A stretch of 64,000 bases of DNA from Duganella sp. BuS-21 (lineage in GTDB: Bacteria; Pseudomonadota; Gammaproteobacteria; Burkholderiales; Burkholderiaceae_D), in NCBI GenBank assembly GCA_041874725.1, contig CP097466.1, forward strand, positions 682,001 through 746,000, given 5' to 3'. The position numbers and the translations under genes are program-made. Positions 46,506 to 56,500 of the stretch are shown here, one piece after another. Numbering within the stretch: position 1 is the stretch's first letter; each line of letters starts with the position of its first letter. The notes beneath the pieces are model-generated. The model saw only the letters and a program-made list of their open reading frames with translations, did no database searches and was not told the DNA's origin.

Positions 46506-47095
46506 ACTTCGGTGATGATGCGGTCCAGCGCCACATCGTGGACGTCGGCGCCGAACGGCACTTGCAGGCATTGGTAGGCGATCCCCAGTGTCTGCGGGCG
46601 CGGCGTGTGGCGCGCCAGCGTGCGGTCGTAAAAGCCGCCGCCGTAGCCCAGTCGGTATCCGTCCGCATTGAAGCCCAGGCAGGGCACCAGCAGCGCCGGC
46701 GGATACGCCGCCTGCAAACGCAGGTCGGCCGGCACCGCCACGCCCATCTGATCCTTCACCATCGCCTCGCCGGGAAGCCACTCGGCGAACTCCAGGGCCG
46801 CATCCTTTAGCACCACCACCGGCAGCAGCAGACGCGCGCCAAGGCGCGCCAGTTCGGCGTAGGCCGGGTGCAGGTCAGGCTCGTCGCGCAGCGGCCAGTA
46901 GACCCCCAGCGCGGCCGGCTGTTCAGCCTTCCACCATGCCAGCACCTGATCGCCGATCGCGCGGTCCCAGGCGGCGCGCGCGGCGCCGTCGATCGCGCGC
47001 CGTGCGGTCAGCAACTGCTTCCTTAAATCCGCCTTCCGCGCTGGTGAATCGGCATCGCTGCATGGTATTCTAGGCGTGCTGGGAATGCTGGTCAT
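46502..47095 (-). CDS. 5-formyltetrahydrofolate cyclo-ligase
   Basis: MTHFS: returns 5-formyl-THF to 5,10-methenyl-THF. 197 residues, with RKADLRKQLLTARRAI, VYWPLRDEPDL and the ATP/substrate loop GYRLGYGGGFYDRTLA. Divergent from slt; convergent with metF, linked by folate metabolism. Confidence 0.94.
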   Translation of the reverse strand: MTSIPSTPRIPCSDADSPARKADLRKQLLTARRAIDGAARAAWDRAIGDQVLAWWKAEQPAALGVYWPLRDEPDLHPAYAELARLGARLLLPVVVLKDAALEFAEWLPGEAMVKDQMGVAVPADLRLQAAYPPALLVPCLGFNADGYRLGYGGGFYDRTLARHTPRPQTLGIAYQCLQVPFGADVHDVALDRIITEV

Positions 47096-47124
47096 ATTGA
47101 TTCAAGTCTTAAGAGAGTTGCACA

Positions 47125-49101
47125 TTGATTTCTGCTTCGAAATGGATAGCCGGCGCCCTCGTCGTTGCTTTCGCCAACCTCGCAACCTTTGCGCACGCCG
47201 ACGACGCCGATAGCCGCACAGAAGATAATTCCTTCCTGCTGCTGCGCGATGCTGTCCGTCAGGACGACGCTTCCAAGGCGGATTTCTACGCCGCCCGGCT
47301 GCCCAATTACTCGATTCCATCCTACGTCGATTATTATCGGCTCAAATCGCATTTGAAGGACGCCTCGCAGGCGGAAATCCGCGAATTCTTCAAGCGCTAC
47401 GAAGGCCAGGCCATCGTCGACCGCTTGCGCAACGACTGGCTGCTGGAACTGGGCCGCAAGCGCGACTGGGCCACCTTCGACGAGCAGCTGCCGCTGTTCG
47501 TGCTGAACGACGACACCCAGGTCAAATGCTACGCGCTGATTTCGCGCGCGCTCAAAGGCCAGAAGGTGGCGGACGAAGCGCGCGCCTTGCTCACCGCGCC
47601 GAATGCCTACGGCGAGCCTTGCGCCACGCTGATCGCCACCTTGTACCAGGCCGGCCAGTTCAACGTCGAAGACCTGTACGCGCAACTGCGCCTGTCCGGC
47701 GAGTACAACGCCACCGGGCAGGCGCGTCGCATCGTCACGCTGCTCGACGGCGCGGAAAAGAAGGCCGTGCAGGCGGTCGACCTGCCGGCGGTGGCGGTGG
47801 CCAAAGGCATCGGCGCCGGCAAGCTGGAACACCAGATCTACATTGTCGCCATTGGCCGGTTGGCCAAGACCAGCACCAAGCTGGCGACGCTGGCGCTGAA
47901 CAAGGCGGCGCCGAAAATGACGGCGCAGGAGCTGCAGCAAGGCTGGGCCGCGATCGCGCTGCAAGCCTCGTACTCGCTGGCGCCGGACACCACCGACTAT
48001 TGGAAGCGCGCCAACGGCGCCCAGTTGTCCATCGACCAGGCGCAGTGGAAGACCCGCATCGCGCTGCGCAACGGCGACTGGCGCCAGGTCGAGAACAATA
48101 TCCGCGCCATGCCGGCGGCGCTGCGCAGCGAGCCGACCTGGGTCTACTGGCTGGGCCGCGCGCTGATGGCGCGCGACGGCATCAGCAGCCAGCCGACCGG
48201 CGAAGCGCTGCAGCTGTTCCGCAGCATCTCCGACCAGTCGAACTACTACGGCCAGCTGGCGCTGGAAGAAACCGGCAAGCTGATTTCCATTCCAACCGCC
48301 GGCGCGCCGATCACGCAAGCGGAGATCGTGCCCATGGCCGCCAACCCCAACTTCCAGCGCGCGCTGAAGTTCTTCAGCATGCGCCTGCGCTTTGAAGGCA
48401 CGCGCGAATGGAACTGGGGCCTGCGCAACCTGAACGAACGCGAACACCTGGCCGCCGCCGAATTCGCGCGCCAGAATCATATCCTCGACCGCATGGTGAA
48501 TACCTCGGAGCGCACCCGCATCCAGGTCGACTACACGCAGCGCTTCCCGTCGCCGCACAACGACGTGATGCACCCGGCCACGCAGACGCTGGGCCTGGAC
48601 AAAGCCTGGGTCTATGGCCTGATACGGCAAGAGTCGCGCTTCATCATGGATGCGCAGTCGCACGCCGGCGCGTCGGGCCTGATGCAGGTAATGCCGTCCA
48701 CCGGCCGCTGGGTCGCCAAGAAAATCGGCCTGGCCGACTTCGCGCAGGACATGCTGAGCGACGTGCGCACCAACATCCTGCTGGGCACCAACTACCTCAA
48801 CATGGTGCTGGGGAATATGGATGGCTCGCAGGTGCTGGCCACCGCTGCCTACAACGCCGGGCCGGGACGCCTGCGCTCGTGGCGCGCCACGCTGAACAAG
48901 CCGATGGACAGCACCGTGTTCATTGAATCGATTCCGTATTTTGAGACCCGTACCTACGTCAAGAACGTGATGTCGAACACCACCTACTACGCAGCGCTGT
49001 TTGAAGGCCGTCCGCAATCGCTGAAGGCGCGCCTCGGCAACGTGGCGCCCAAAGGCTACACCGAACAGGAAGAGCAAGAGACCAGCTTCGTTCCTCGCTA
49101 A
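47125..49101 (+). CDS. slt: Soluble lytic transglycosylase
   Basis: Periplasmic enzyme cleaving glycan strands with 1,6-anhydro product. 658 residues from a TTG start (MISASKWIAGALVVAFANLA) behind AGAGAG; signal peptide ends THAD-like FAHA-DDAD. Long alpha-superhelical (U-domain) region to about 480, then the SLT domain: catalytic Glu503 in IRQESRFIMDAQSHAGASG, LMQVMPSTGRWVAKKIG and ATAAYNAGPGRLRSW. Confidence 0.94.
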   Translation: MISASKWIAGALVVAFANLATFAHADDADSRTEDNSFLLLRDAVRQDDASKADFYAARLPNYSIPSYVDYYRLKSHLKDASQAEIREFFKRYEGQAIVDRLRNDWLLELGRKRDWATFDEQLPLFVLNDDTQVKCYALISRALKGQKVADEARALLTAPNAYGEPCATLIATLYQAGQFNVEDLYAQLRLSGEYNATGQARRIVTLLDGAEKKAVQAVDLPAVAVAKGIGAGKLEHQIYIVAIGRLAKTSTKLATLALNKAAPKMTAQELQQGWAAIALQASYSLAPDTTDYWKRANGAQLSIDQAQWKTRIALRNGDWRQVENNIRAMPAALRSEPTWVYWLGRALMARDGISSQPTGEALQLFRSISDQSNYYGQLALEETGKLISIPTAGAPITQAEIVPMAANPNFQRALKFFSMRLRFEGTREWNWGLRNLNEREHLAAAEFARQNHILDRMVNTSERTRIQVDYTQRFPSPHNDVMHPATQTLGLDKAWVYGLIRQESRFIMDAQSHAGASGLMQVMPSTGRWVAKKIGLADFAQDMLSDVRTNILLGTNYLNMVLGNMDGSQVLATAAYNAGPGRLRSWRATLNKPMDSTVFIESIPYFETRTYVKNVMSNTTYYAALFEGRPQSLKARLGNVAPKGYTEQEEQETSFVPR

Positions 49102-49123
49102 ACCACACAGGAAGCATCACATC

Positions 49124-49843
49124 ATGCAGACCACCCAACTCGATCCCAGCCTGTCGCAAACCCTGGCCGCCGCGCGCTCGCCGGGCCTGACGCTCGTCAT
49201 CGGCAACAAGAACTACTCTTCGTGGTCGATGCGCCCCTGGGTGGCGATGACCGCCTTCGGCATTCCGTTCCAGGAAGTGCGCGTGCTGCTGGACCAGGAC
49301 GACACCGCCAACCGCATCTGCAGCTACTCGGCCTCGGGCCGCGTGCCGGTGCTGCTGGCCGGCGAGGAAATGACCATCTGGGACAGCCTGGCGATTTGCG
49401 AATATCTGGCCGAGCAGTTCCAGGAACTGCATCTGTGGCCGCAGGACGTGGCGGCGCGCGCCATCGCCCGTTCCGTGTGCGCCGAGATGCACGCCGGCTT
49501 CGGCGACCTGCGCACCTCGATGTCGATGAACATTCGCGCCAGCTTCCCCGGCAAGGGGCGCACGCCTGGCACCCAGGCCGACATTGGCCGCATCAGCGAA
49601 ATCTGGGAAGAGTGCCTGTCGCGCTTTGGTCATCACCAGTTCCTGTTCGGCGAATTTTCGATCGCCGACGCTTACTACGCACCGGTGGTGATGCGCTTCC
49701 GCACCTACGGCGTATCGCTGGCGCCGGCGCTGGACGCCTACTGCCAGCGCGTGCTGGCCCATCCCGCCGTGGCGCGCTGGGTCGAGGAAGCGCTGGCCGA
49801 AACCGAAACCGCGCCCAAGCACGATGCGGAAATGCCGGACTAA
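49124..49843 (+). CDS. Glutathione S-transferase family protein
   Basis: 239 residues. N-terminal thioredoxin-like domain with the catalytic-type NYSSWSMRPWVAM near residues 30-42 and GRVPVLLAGEEMTIWDSLAI (cis-Pro and Glu/Asp-Ser glutathione-binding), then the all-helical domain. Substrate unknown. Begins 22 bp after slt and ends 3 bp before cca, so probably one transcript with cca and the GNAT gene. Confidence 0.92.
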   Translation: MQTTQLDPSLSQTLAAARSPGLTLVIGNKNYSSWSMRPWVAMTAFGIPFQEVRVLLDQDDTANRICSYSASGRVPVLLAGEEMTIWDSLAICEYLAEQFQELHLWPQDVAARAIARSVCAEMHAGFGDLRTSMSMNIRASFPGKGRTPGTQADIGRISEIWEECLSRFGHHQFLFGEFSIADAYYAPVVMRFRTYGVSLAPALDAYCQRVLAHPAVARWVEEALAETETAPKHDAEMPD

Positions 49844-49846
49844 ATC

Positions 49847-51103
49847 ATGCAGACATACGTAGTCGGCGGCGCGGTACGCGATGCGCTGCTTGGCCTGCCG
49901 GTCAAGGATCATGATCATGTCGTCGTCGGCGCCACGCCGGACGACATGATCGCCAAGGGCTTCCGCCCGGTAGGCAAGGACTTCCCGGTATTCCTGCATC
50001 CGACAACGCAGGAGGAATATGCGCTGGCCCGCACCGAGCGCAAGACCGCGCCCGGCTACAAGGGTTTTGTATTCCACACCTCGCCCGACGTCACGCTGGA
50101 AGAAGACCTGGTGCGGCGCGACCTCACCATCAACGCCATCGCCCGCGCCGCCGACGGCACCCTGACCGACCCTTACGGCGGCCGGCGCGACATCGAGCAG
50201 CGCATCTTCCGCCACGTCTCCGATGCCTTCGCCGAAGACCCGGTGCGCATCCTGCGCGTGGCGCGCTTCGCGGCGCGCTTCGCTGATTTCCGCGTGGCGC
50301 CGGAAACCAATGCGCTGATGCGGCAGATGGTGGAGCAGGGCGAAGTCGATGCGCTGGTGCCGGAACGCGTGTGGCAGGAACTGTCGCGCGGGCTGATGGA
50401 GCAAAAGCCGTCACGCATGTTCGACGTGCTGCGCGATTGCGGCGCGCTGGCGCGCATCCTGCCGGAACTCGACGTGCTGTGGGGCGTGCCGCAGCCGGAG
50501 AAATGGCATCCCGAAATCGACACCGGCATCCACGTGCTGCAAGTGATCGACTGCGCGGCCGCGCTGGAGCGCGAGCTGCCGACGCGCTTCGCCTGCCTGG
50601 TGCACGACCTGGGCAAGGGCGTTACGCCGTCCGAAAACTGGCCCGCTCACCACGGCCACGAAGGCATGGGCGTCAAGCTGGTGGAGCAGGTGAGCAAGCG
50701 TCTCAAGGTGCCGACCGAATGCCGCGACCTGGCCGTGATGACCGCGCGCGAACACGGCAACATCGGCCGTGCGCTGCAACTGCGCGCCAACACCATCGTG
50801 ACTTTGTTCGAACGCTGCGACGCCTTCCGCAAGCCGGCGCGCTTCACGCAGATGCTGCTGGCGACCGAGTGCGATTCGCGCGGCCGCACCGGTCCCAACG
50901 CCAGCTATGCCGACGCGCCGTTCCCGCAATTGGCGCACCTGGAAGCGGCGCTGGCGGCGGCGCGCGGCGTCAACGCCGGCGAGATCGCGCAATCCTGCGT
51001 CGACAATCCGCAGCGCATACCGGAGCGCGTGCACAGCGCGCGCGTGAAGGCCGTGAAGAACGTCCTGAAGGAAGATTCGACGGAAGACGGGGAAGCGGAA
51101 TGA
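49847..51103 (+). CDS. cca: Multifunctional CCA-adding tRNA nucleotidyltransferase (with HD domain)
   Basis: Adds or repairs the 3' CCA of tRNA. 418 residues: GGAVRDALLGLPVKDHDHVV (nucleotidyltransferase, DxD), RRDLTINAIARAADGTLTD, EDPVRILRVARFAARF, and a C-terminal HD phosphohydrolase domain (FACLVHDLGKGVTP, HHGHEGMG), as in the E. coli-type bifunctional enzyme. Followed by ATGA overlap with the GNAT gene. Confidence 0.96.
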   Translation: MQTYVVGGAVRDALLGLPVKDHDHVVVGATPDDMIAKGFRPVGKDFPVFLHPTTQEEYALARTERKTAPGYKGFVFHTSPDVTLEEDLVRRDLTINAIARAADGTLTDPYGGRRDIEQRIFRHVSDAFAEDPVRILRVARFAARFADFRVAPETNALMRQMVEQGEVDALVPERVWQELSRGLMEQKPSRMFDVLRDCGALARILPELDVLWGVPQPEKWHPEIDTGIHVLQVIDCAAALERELPTRFACLVHDLGKGVTPSENWPAHHGHEGMGVKLVEQVSKRLKVPTECRDLAVMTAREHGNIGRALQLRANTIVTLFERCDAFRKPARFTQMLLATECDSRGRTGPNASYADAPFPQLAHLEAALAAARGVNAGEIAQSCVDNPQRIPERVHSARVKAVKNVLKEDSTEDGEAE

Positions 51104-51711
51104 GTCCACTGGTGCTGGTGAAAGAGCTGCGCGAGCGCGACCGCCGCCGCATGCTCCGGCACTTCCTCGACCTGGAGAACAGCGACCGTCTGCTGCGCTT
51201 CGGCACGGTGCTGCCGGACCAGCAGGTCATCAGCTACGTCAATCGCATCGACTTCTCGCGCGACATGGTGTTTGGCGTGTACAACCGCCTGTTCAAGCTG
51301 GTGGCGGTGGGCCACCTGGCGTTTGCGCCGCGCGAGGAAAAAAACAGCGTCACCGAAAAGGACCGCGTGGCGGAGTTCGGCCTCTCGGTCAGCAAATCGG
51401 CGCGCGGCATGGGCATGGGTTCCAGGCTGTTCGAACGCGCCGCCATCCATTGCCGCAACAACGACATCGATACGCTCTACATGCACTGCCTGGCGTCGAA
51501 CAAAACCATGATGCACATTGCGAAAAAAGCCGGCATGGAAATCCATCGCGACTACGGCGAGGCCGACGCCTACCTCAAGCTGCTGCCGGCCGATCCGGCC
51601 AGCATGCTGCAGGAAGCGCTGCACGAACAAATCGCGGTGCTGGACTACACCTACAAAGCCAACAAGCGCATCGCCAGCAAATGGCTGGACCGCCTGTTCC
51701 GCCGCAAGTAG
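51100..51711 (+). CDS. GNAT-family N-acetyltransferase
   Basis: 203 residues from ATG 51100, overlapping the cca stop. Acetyl-CoA-binding pattern SVSKSARGMGMGSRLFERA (about 99-117) followed by DTLYMHCLASNKTMMHIAKK. A C-terminal helical tail with basic end LDRLFRRK extends beyond the usual fold. Substrate unknown. The frame is open far upstream inside cca but not coding there. The stop abuts the convergent Lrp gene with no gap. Confidence 0.88.
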   Translation: MSPLVLVKELRERDRRRMLRHFLDLENSDRLLRFGTVLPDQQVISYVNRIDFSRDMVFGVYNRLFKLVAVGHLAFAPREEKNSVTEKDRVAEFGLSVSKSARGMGMGSRLFERAAIHCRNNDIDTLYMHCLASNKTMMHIAKKAGMEIHRDYGEADAYLKLLPADPASMLQEALHEQIAVLDYTYKANKRIASKWLDRLFRRK

Positions 51712-52233
51712 TTACACCAGCGGCAGCGCCGTGGTGTCCTTGACGCGCTGCAGGGCGAACGACGATTTCACGTCCAGCACCGCCGGGTGGCGCAGCAGCG
51801 TCGCCATCATGAAGCGCGAGAAGTGGTCCATGTCTTCCACGTGCACGCGCAGCAAGTAGTCCATTTCTCCGGTCATCGCGTAGCAAGCCACCACTTCCGG
51901 CCACTGCGCCACCGATTCGGCGAAGTCGGCGCGCGGCGACGGCGGCGCGTTCGGCGCACCCAGCGCGCGGGCGTTGCTATGCGCGGCCGCTTCGCTGTGC
52001 TTCTCCAGACGCACGTTGACATAGGCCAGCAGGCCCAGGCCGATCTTGTCCGGGTCCAGCAGCGCCACGTATTGGCGGATCACACCCGCCTCCTCCAGCC
52101 GCTTGATACGGCGCAGGCAGGGCGACGGCGACAGGGCAACCAGCTCGGCCACGTCCTGGTTCGACAGCCGGCCATCGGACTGCAAAATGGACAGAATTTT
52201 GCGGTCGGTTTTGTCTAGCGCGATTTTGGTCAT
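51712..52233 (-). CDS. Lrp/AsnC-family transcriptional regulator
   Basis: 173 residues. Helix-turn-helix ILQSDGRLSNQDVAELVALS to RIKRLEEAGVIRQYVALLD (about 14-60), then the RAM ligand-binding domain (VVACYAMTGEMDYLLRVHVE). A Pro/Ala insertion (ARALGAPNAPPSPR, about 88-101) lies in the RAM domain, which makes it longer than the usual 150-165 residues. Divergent from hppD, so probable regulator of aromatic amino acid breakdown. Confidence 0.93.
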   Translation of the reverse strand: MTKIALDKTDRKILSILQSDGRLSNQDVAELVALSPSPCLRRIKRLEEAGVIRQYVALLDPDKIGLGLLAYVNVRLEKHSEAAAHSNARALGAPNAPPSPRADFAESVAQWPEVVACYAMTGEMDYLLRVHVEDMDHFSRFMMATLLRHPAVLDVKSSFALQRVKDTTALPLV

Positions 52234-52260
52234 AAATGCCTCAGTTTTTCCGTGTTGAGG

Positions 52261-52307
52261 GCAATATTATTGCTCAAATTGACCGTGCATGGGAATTGTT
52301 TGCAATT
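52261..52307. promoter_or_regulatory. Two palindromes between lrp-type gene and hppD
   Basis: GCAATA-T-TATTGC (52261-52273) is a perfect 13-bp palindrome; AATTG-TTTG-CAATT (52294-52307) is a second one 20 bp on. Both lie in the 128-bp divergent region and share a CAAT core, fitting paired Lrp-dimer sites. A good -10 (TATACT, 52328-52333) lies downstream, 34 bp before the hppD start, and TTGACC at 52279 overlaps the sites. Confidence 0.5.
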
Positions 52308-52361
52308 TTATGCCGCCGGTGCAGGTCTATACTGTGCCCTATTCCTATCAAGGAGACGTGT

Positions 52362-53471
52362 ATGAAATTCCAGCCATGGGAGAACCCTATGGGTACCGAC
52401 GGCTTCGAGTTCGTCGAGTACGCCGCTCCGGATCCCCAAGCCTTGGGGGCGCTGTTCGAGAGCATGGGCTTTACCGCCATCGCCCGCCATCGCCACAAGG
52501 ATGTCACCCTGTATCGCCAGGGCGAGATCAATTTCATCATCAACGCCGAGCAGGACTCGTTCGCTCAGCGTTTCGCACGTCACCACGGCCCGTCCGTGTG
52601 CGCGATCGGCATCCGCGTGCAGGATTCCGCGCTGGCCTACAAGTCGGCGCTGGAGAAGGGCGCCTGGGGCTTCGACAACAAGACCGGCCCGATGGAGCTG
52701 AACATCCCCGCCATCAAGGGCGTGGGCGATTCCCTGATCTACCTGGTGGACCGCTGGCGCGGCAAGAACGCCGGTTCCCAAGGTGCGATCGGCGACATCA
52801 GCATCTACGACGTCGACTTCGTCGCCATACCGGGCGCACCGGCCAATCCGGTCGGCCACGGCCTGACCTATATCGACCACCTGACCAACAACGTCCATCG
52901 CGGCCGCATGAAGGAATGGGCGGACTTCTACGAGAAGATGTTCAACTTCCGCGAAGTGCGCTATTTCGACATCGAGGGCAAGCTCACCGGCCTGAAGTCG
53001 AAAGCCATGACTTCCCCGTGCGGCAAGGTGCGCATTCCGATCAATGAATCGTCGGACGACAAATCGCAGATCGCCGAATACCTGGACCAGTACCACGGCG
53101 AAGGCATCCAGCACATCGCGCTCGGCACGGACGACATCTACGCTTCGGTGGCAGCCATGAAGCAGGCCGACATCGCCTTCCAGGACACCATCGAGACCTA
53201 CTACGAACTGGTGAACCGCCGCTTGCCGAACCACGGCGAGCAACTGGAAGAACTACGTCGCCTGCGCATCCTCATCGATGGCCACAGCAACGACAGCGAA
53301 CGCGAACTGCTGCTACAGATTTTCACGCAAAACGTCATTGGTCCGATCTTCTTCGAAATCATCCAGCGCAAGGGAGACCAGGGCTTCGGCGAAGGCAACT
53401 TCCGTGCACTGTTCGAGTCGATAGAACTGGACCAGATCAAACGCGGCGTCCTGAAGGACACCGCAGCATAA
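52362..53471 (+). CDS. hppD: 4-hydroxyphenylpyruvate dioxygenase
   Basis: Non-haem iron enzyme converting 4-hydroxyphenylpyruvate to homogentisate in tyrosine degradation. 369 residues from ATG 52362 behind AAGGAGAC. Iron ligands: His in LTYIDHLTNNV, His in GIQHIALGTDD and Glu in IFFEIIQRKGDQGFGEGNF. The C-terminal part is the catalytic vicinal-oxygen-chelate half. Divergent from the Lrp regulator, followed 60 bp later by the oxidoreductase. Confidence 0.97.
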   Translation: MKFQPWENPMGTDGFEFVEYAAPDPQALGALFESMGFTAIARHRHKDVTLYRQGEINFIINAEQDSFAQRFARHHGPSVCAIGIRVQDSALAYKSALEKGAWGFDNKTGPMELNIPAIKGVGDSLIYLVDRWRGKNAGSQGAIGDISIYDVDFVAIPGAPANPVGHGLTYIDHLTNNVHRGRMKEWADFYEKMFNFREVRYFDIEGKLTGLKSKAMTSPCGKVRIPINESSDDKSQIAEYLDQYHGEGIQHIALGTDDIYASVAAMKQADIAFQDTIETYYELVNRRLPNHGEQLEELRRLRILIDGHSNDSERELLLQIFTQNVIGPIFFEIIQRKGDQGFGEGNFRALFESIELDQIKRGVLKDTAA

Positions 53472-53531
53472 ACACAGCAACGCCGGCAGCAAAGCACATA
53501 GACGGAGCGCCGGCAGAATATTGGAGACAAA

Positions 53532-56500
53532 ATGAATGCACCTCAAAAGGGCCTGCAACTAGATCCGTCCCTATCCCCGGACGAGATCACCCTTGACGAC
53601 AAATGGACCCTGGAACGCGGCCGCGCCTTCATGACCGGCACCCAGGCCCTGATCCGCCTGCCGATGATGCAGCGCGAGCGCGATGTGAAAGCGGGCCTCA
53701 ACACCGCAGGCTACATCACCGGTTATCGCGGTTCGCCCGTCACCAGCGTCGACATGACGGCCATGAAGGCCAAGAAGCACCTCGACGCGCACCACGTCAA
53801 ATTCCATCCCGGGATGAACGAAGACCTCGCGGCCACCGCCGTCTGGGGCACGCAGCAGACCAACCTGTTCCAGGACGCCAAATACGACGGCGTGTTCTCC
53901 ATGTGGTACGGCAAAGGCCCCGGCGTCGACCGCTGCGGCGACGTCTTCAAGCATGCCAACAACGCCGGCTCGGCGAAGAACGGCGGTGTGCTGGTATTGG
54001 CGGGCGACGACCACGCGGCCAAGTCCTCCTCCACCGCGCACCAGTCGGACCACATCCTGAACGCCTGCGGCATTCCGGTGCTGTACCCATCGTCGGTGCA
54101 GGAATACATCGACTACGGCCTGCATGCCTGGGCCATGAGTCGTTACACCGGCCTGTGGGTATCGATGAAATGCGTCACCGACATCATCGAATCGGGCGCC
54201 GTGGTGGACTTCGATCCGGAGCGCGTGCAGATCGAGCTGCCGACCGACTTCGAGCTGCCGGAAGGCGGCCTGAATATCCGCTGGCCGGACGCGGTGCTGG
54301 ACATGGAAGTCCGCATGAACAGCTATAAGTGGTACGCCGCGCTGGCTTACTGCCGCGCGAATAAGCTGAACAAGATCATCTGGGATTCGCCGAAACCGAA
54401 GATCGGTATCATCACCGCCGGCAAATCGTATCTCGACACGCGCCAGGCGCTGGCCGACCTGGGCATCGACGAGCAGGCCGCCGCCGACATCGGCATCCGC
54501 CTGTACAAAATCGGCATGACCTGGCCGCTGGAAGCGGACGGCGTACACGAATTCGCCAAAGGGCTGGACGAAATCCTGGTGGTGGAAGAGAAGCGCCAGA
54601 TCCTCGAATACGCGCTGAAGGAAGAGCTGTACAACCTGCCGGACGGCCAGCGTCCGCGCGTGGTCGGCAAGTTCGACGACACCGGCGAATGGAGCAACAA
54701 GGGCAAGACCGGCCACGGCGACTGGCTGCTGCCGGCCACCTATGAACTGAATCCGGCGCAGATCGCGCGCGCCATCGCCTCGCGCATCGCGCACTACTGC
54801 AAGGACCATCCGGTGGCCAAGCGTGTGCAGGAGCGCATCGCCTTTCTGGAAGCGAAAGAACTGGCGCTGAAAACCCTGCCGGCCAAAGGCAATCCGCAGA
54901 CCGACCGCACGCCGTTCTTCTGCTCCGGCTGCCCGCACAACTCCTCGACCAAGGTGCCGGAAGGTTCGCGCGCGCTGGCCGGCATCGGCTGCCACTACAT
55001 GGTGCTGTGGATGGACCGCGAAACCTCCACCTTCACCCACATGGGCGCGGAAGGCGTGACGTGGGTAGGGCAGGCGCCGTTCACCAACGAGAAGCACGTG
55101 TTCACCAACCTTGGCGACGGCACTTACTTCCACTCGGGCATACTGGCGATCCGCGCGGCGGTGGCGGCCAAGGTCAACATCACCTACAAGATTTTGTTCA
55201 ACGACGCGGTGGCGATGACCGGCGGCCAGCAGTTCGACGGTCCGCTCGATCCGGGCATGATCTCGCGCCAGATCGCAGCCGAGGGCGTGACGCCGATCAT
55301 CGTCGTCACCGACGAGCCGGACAAATACCCGGCCGATTACAAATGGGCGGAAGGCGTCACCGTGCGCCATCGCAGCGAATTGATGGACGTGCAGCGCGAA
55401 CTGCGCGACAAGCCGGGCGTGTCGGCCATGATCTACGATCAGACCTGTGCGTCCGAGAAGCGCCGCCGCCGGAAGCGCAATGAGTATCCGGATCCAGCCA
55501 AGCGCGCGGTCATCAACGAAGCCGTGTGCGAAGGCTGCGGCGACTGTTCGGTGCAGTCCAACTGCCTGTCGGTGGAGCCGCTGGAAACGGACCTGGGGCG
55601 CAAGCGCCAGATCAACCAATCCTCGTGCAACAAGGACTTCTCCTGCACCACCGGTTTCTGCCCGAGCTTTGTGACGGTGGAAGGCGGCGCGTTGAAGAAA
55701 CCGAAGAAAGCCGCCGTGGGCGAAGGCCCTGTGGTGGAGCTGCCGTCGCCGGTGCTGCCATCAACCGAAACGCCGTTCGGCATCCTCATCACCGGCATCG
55801 GCGGTACCGGCGTGGTGACGGTCGGCCAGATCCTGGCGGTGGCCGCGCACGTTGCCGGCAAGGGCGCGATTGTGCTCGACATGAGCGGCCTGGCGCAAAA
55901 GGGCGGTCCGGTCATGTCGCACGTGCGCCTGGCGAATCGCCAGAGCGATTTGCACTCGACCCGTGTCGGCACCGGCAGCGCCGACCTGGTGATCGGCTGC
56001 GATTTGATCGTCACCGCCTCGCGCGACGCCTTGTCGCGCATGGGTGAGGGACGCACGCACGCCATGATCAACTCGACCGGCTCCTCGACGGCCGCCTTCG
56101 TGAAAAACCCGGACTGGCAATTCCCTGACGCCAGCTCGCGCGGCGAAATCATCCGCGCCTGCGGCACCGAGATGGTCGACTTCGTCGATGCCGGCCAGAT
56201 CGCCACGGCGCTGATGGGCGACTCCATCGCCACCAATATGTTCATGCTGGGCTACGCCTTCCAGAAAGGCCACGTCCCGCTGAGCGAAGCGGCGCTGGTG
56301 AAAGCGATTGAACTGAACGGCGTCTCGGTAGCGTTCAACAAGGCTGCGTTCAACTGGGGCCGCACGGCGGCACACGATCTGGCATCGGTAACGAAGCTGA
56401 CCGCGCCGGCGAAAGTGATCGAATTCAAGCGCATCCAAACGCTGGATGACATCATCGCCAAGCGCGTGGAGCTGTTGACGGCATATCAGGACGCGAATTA

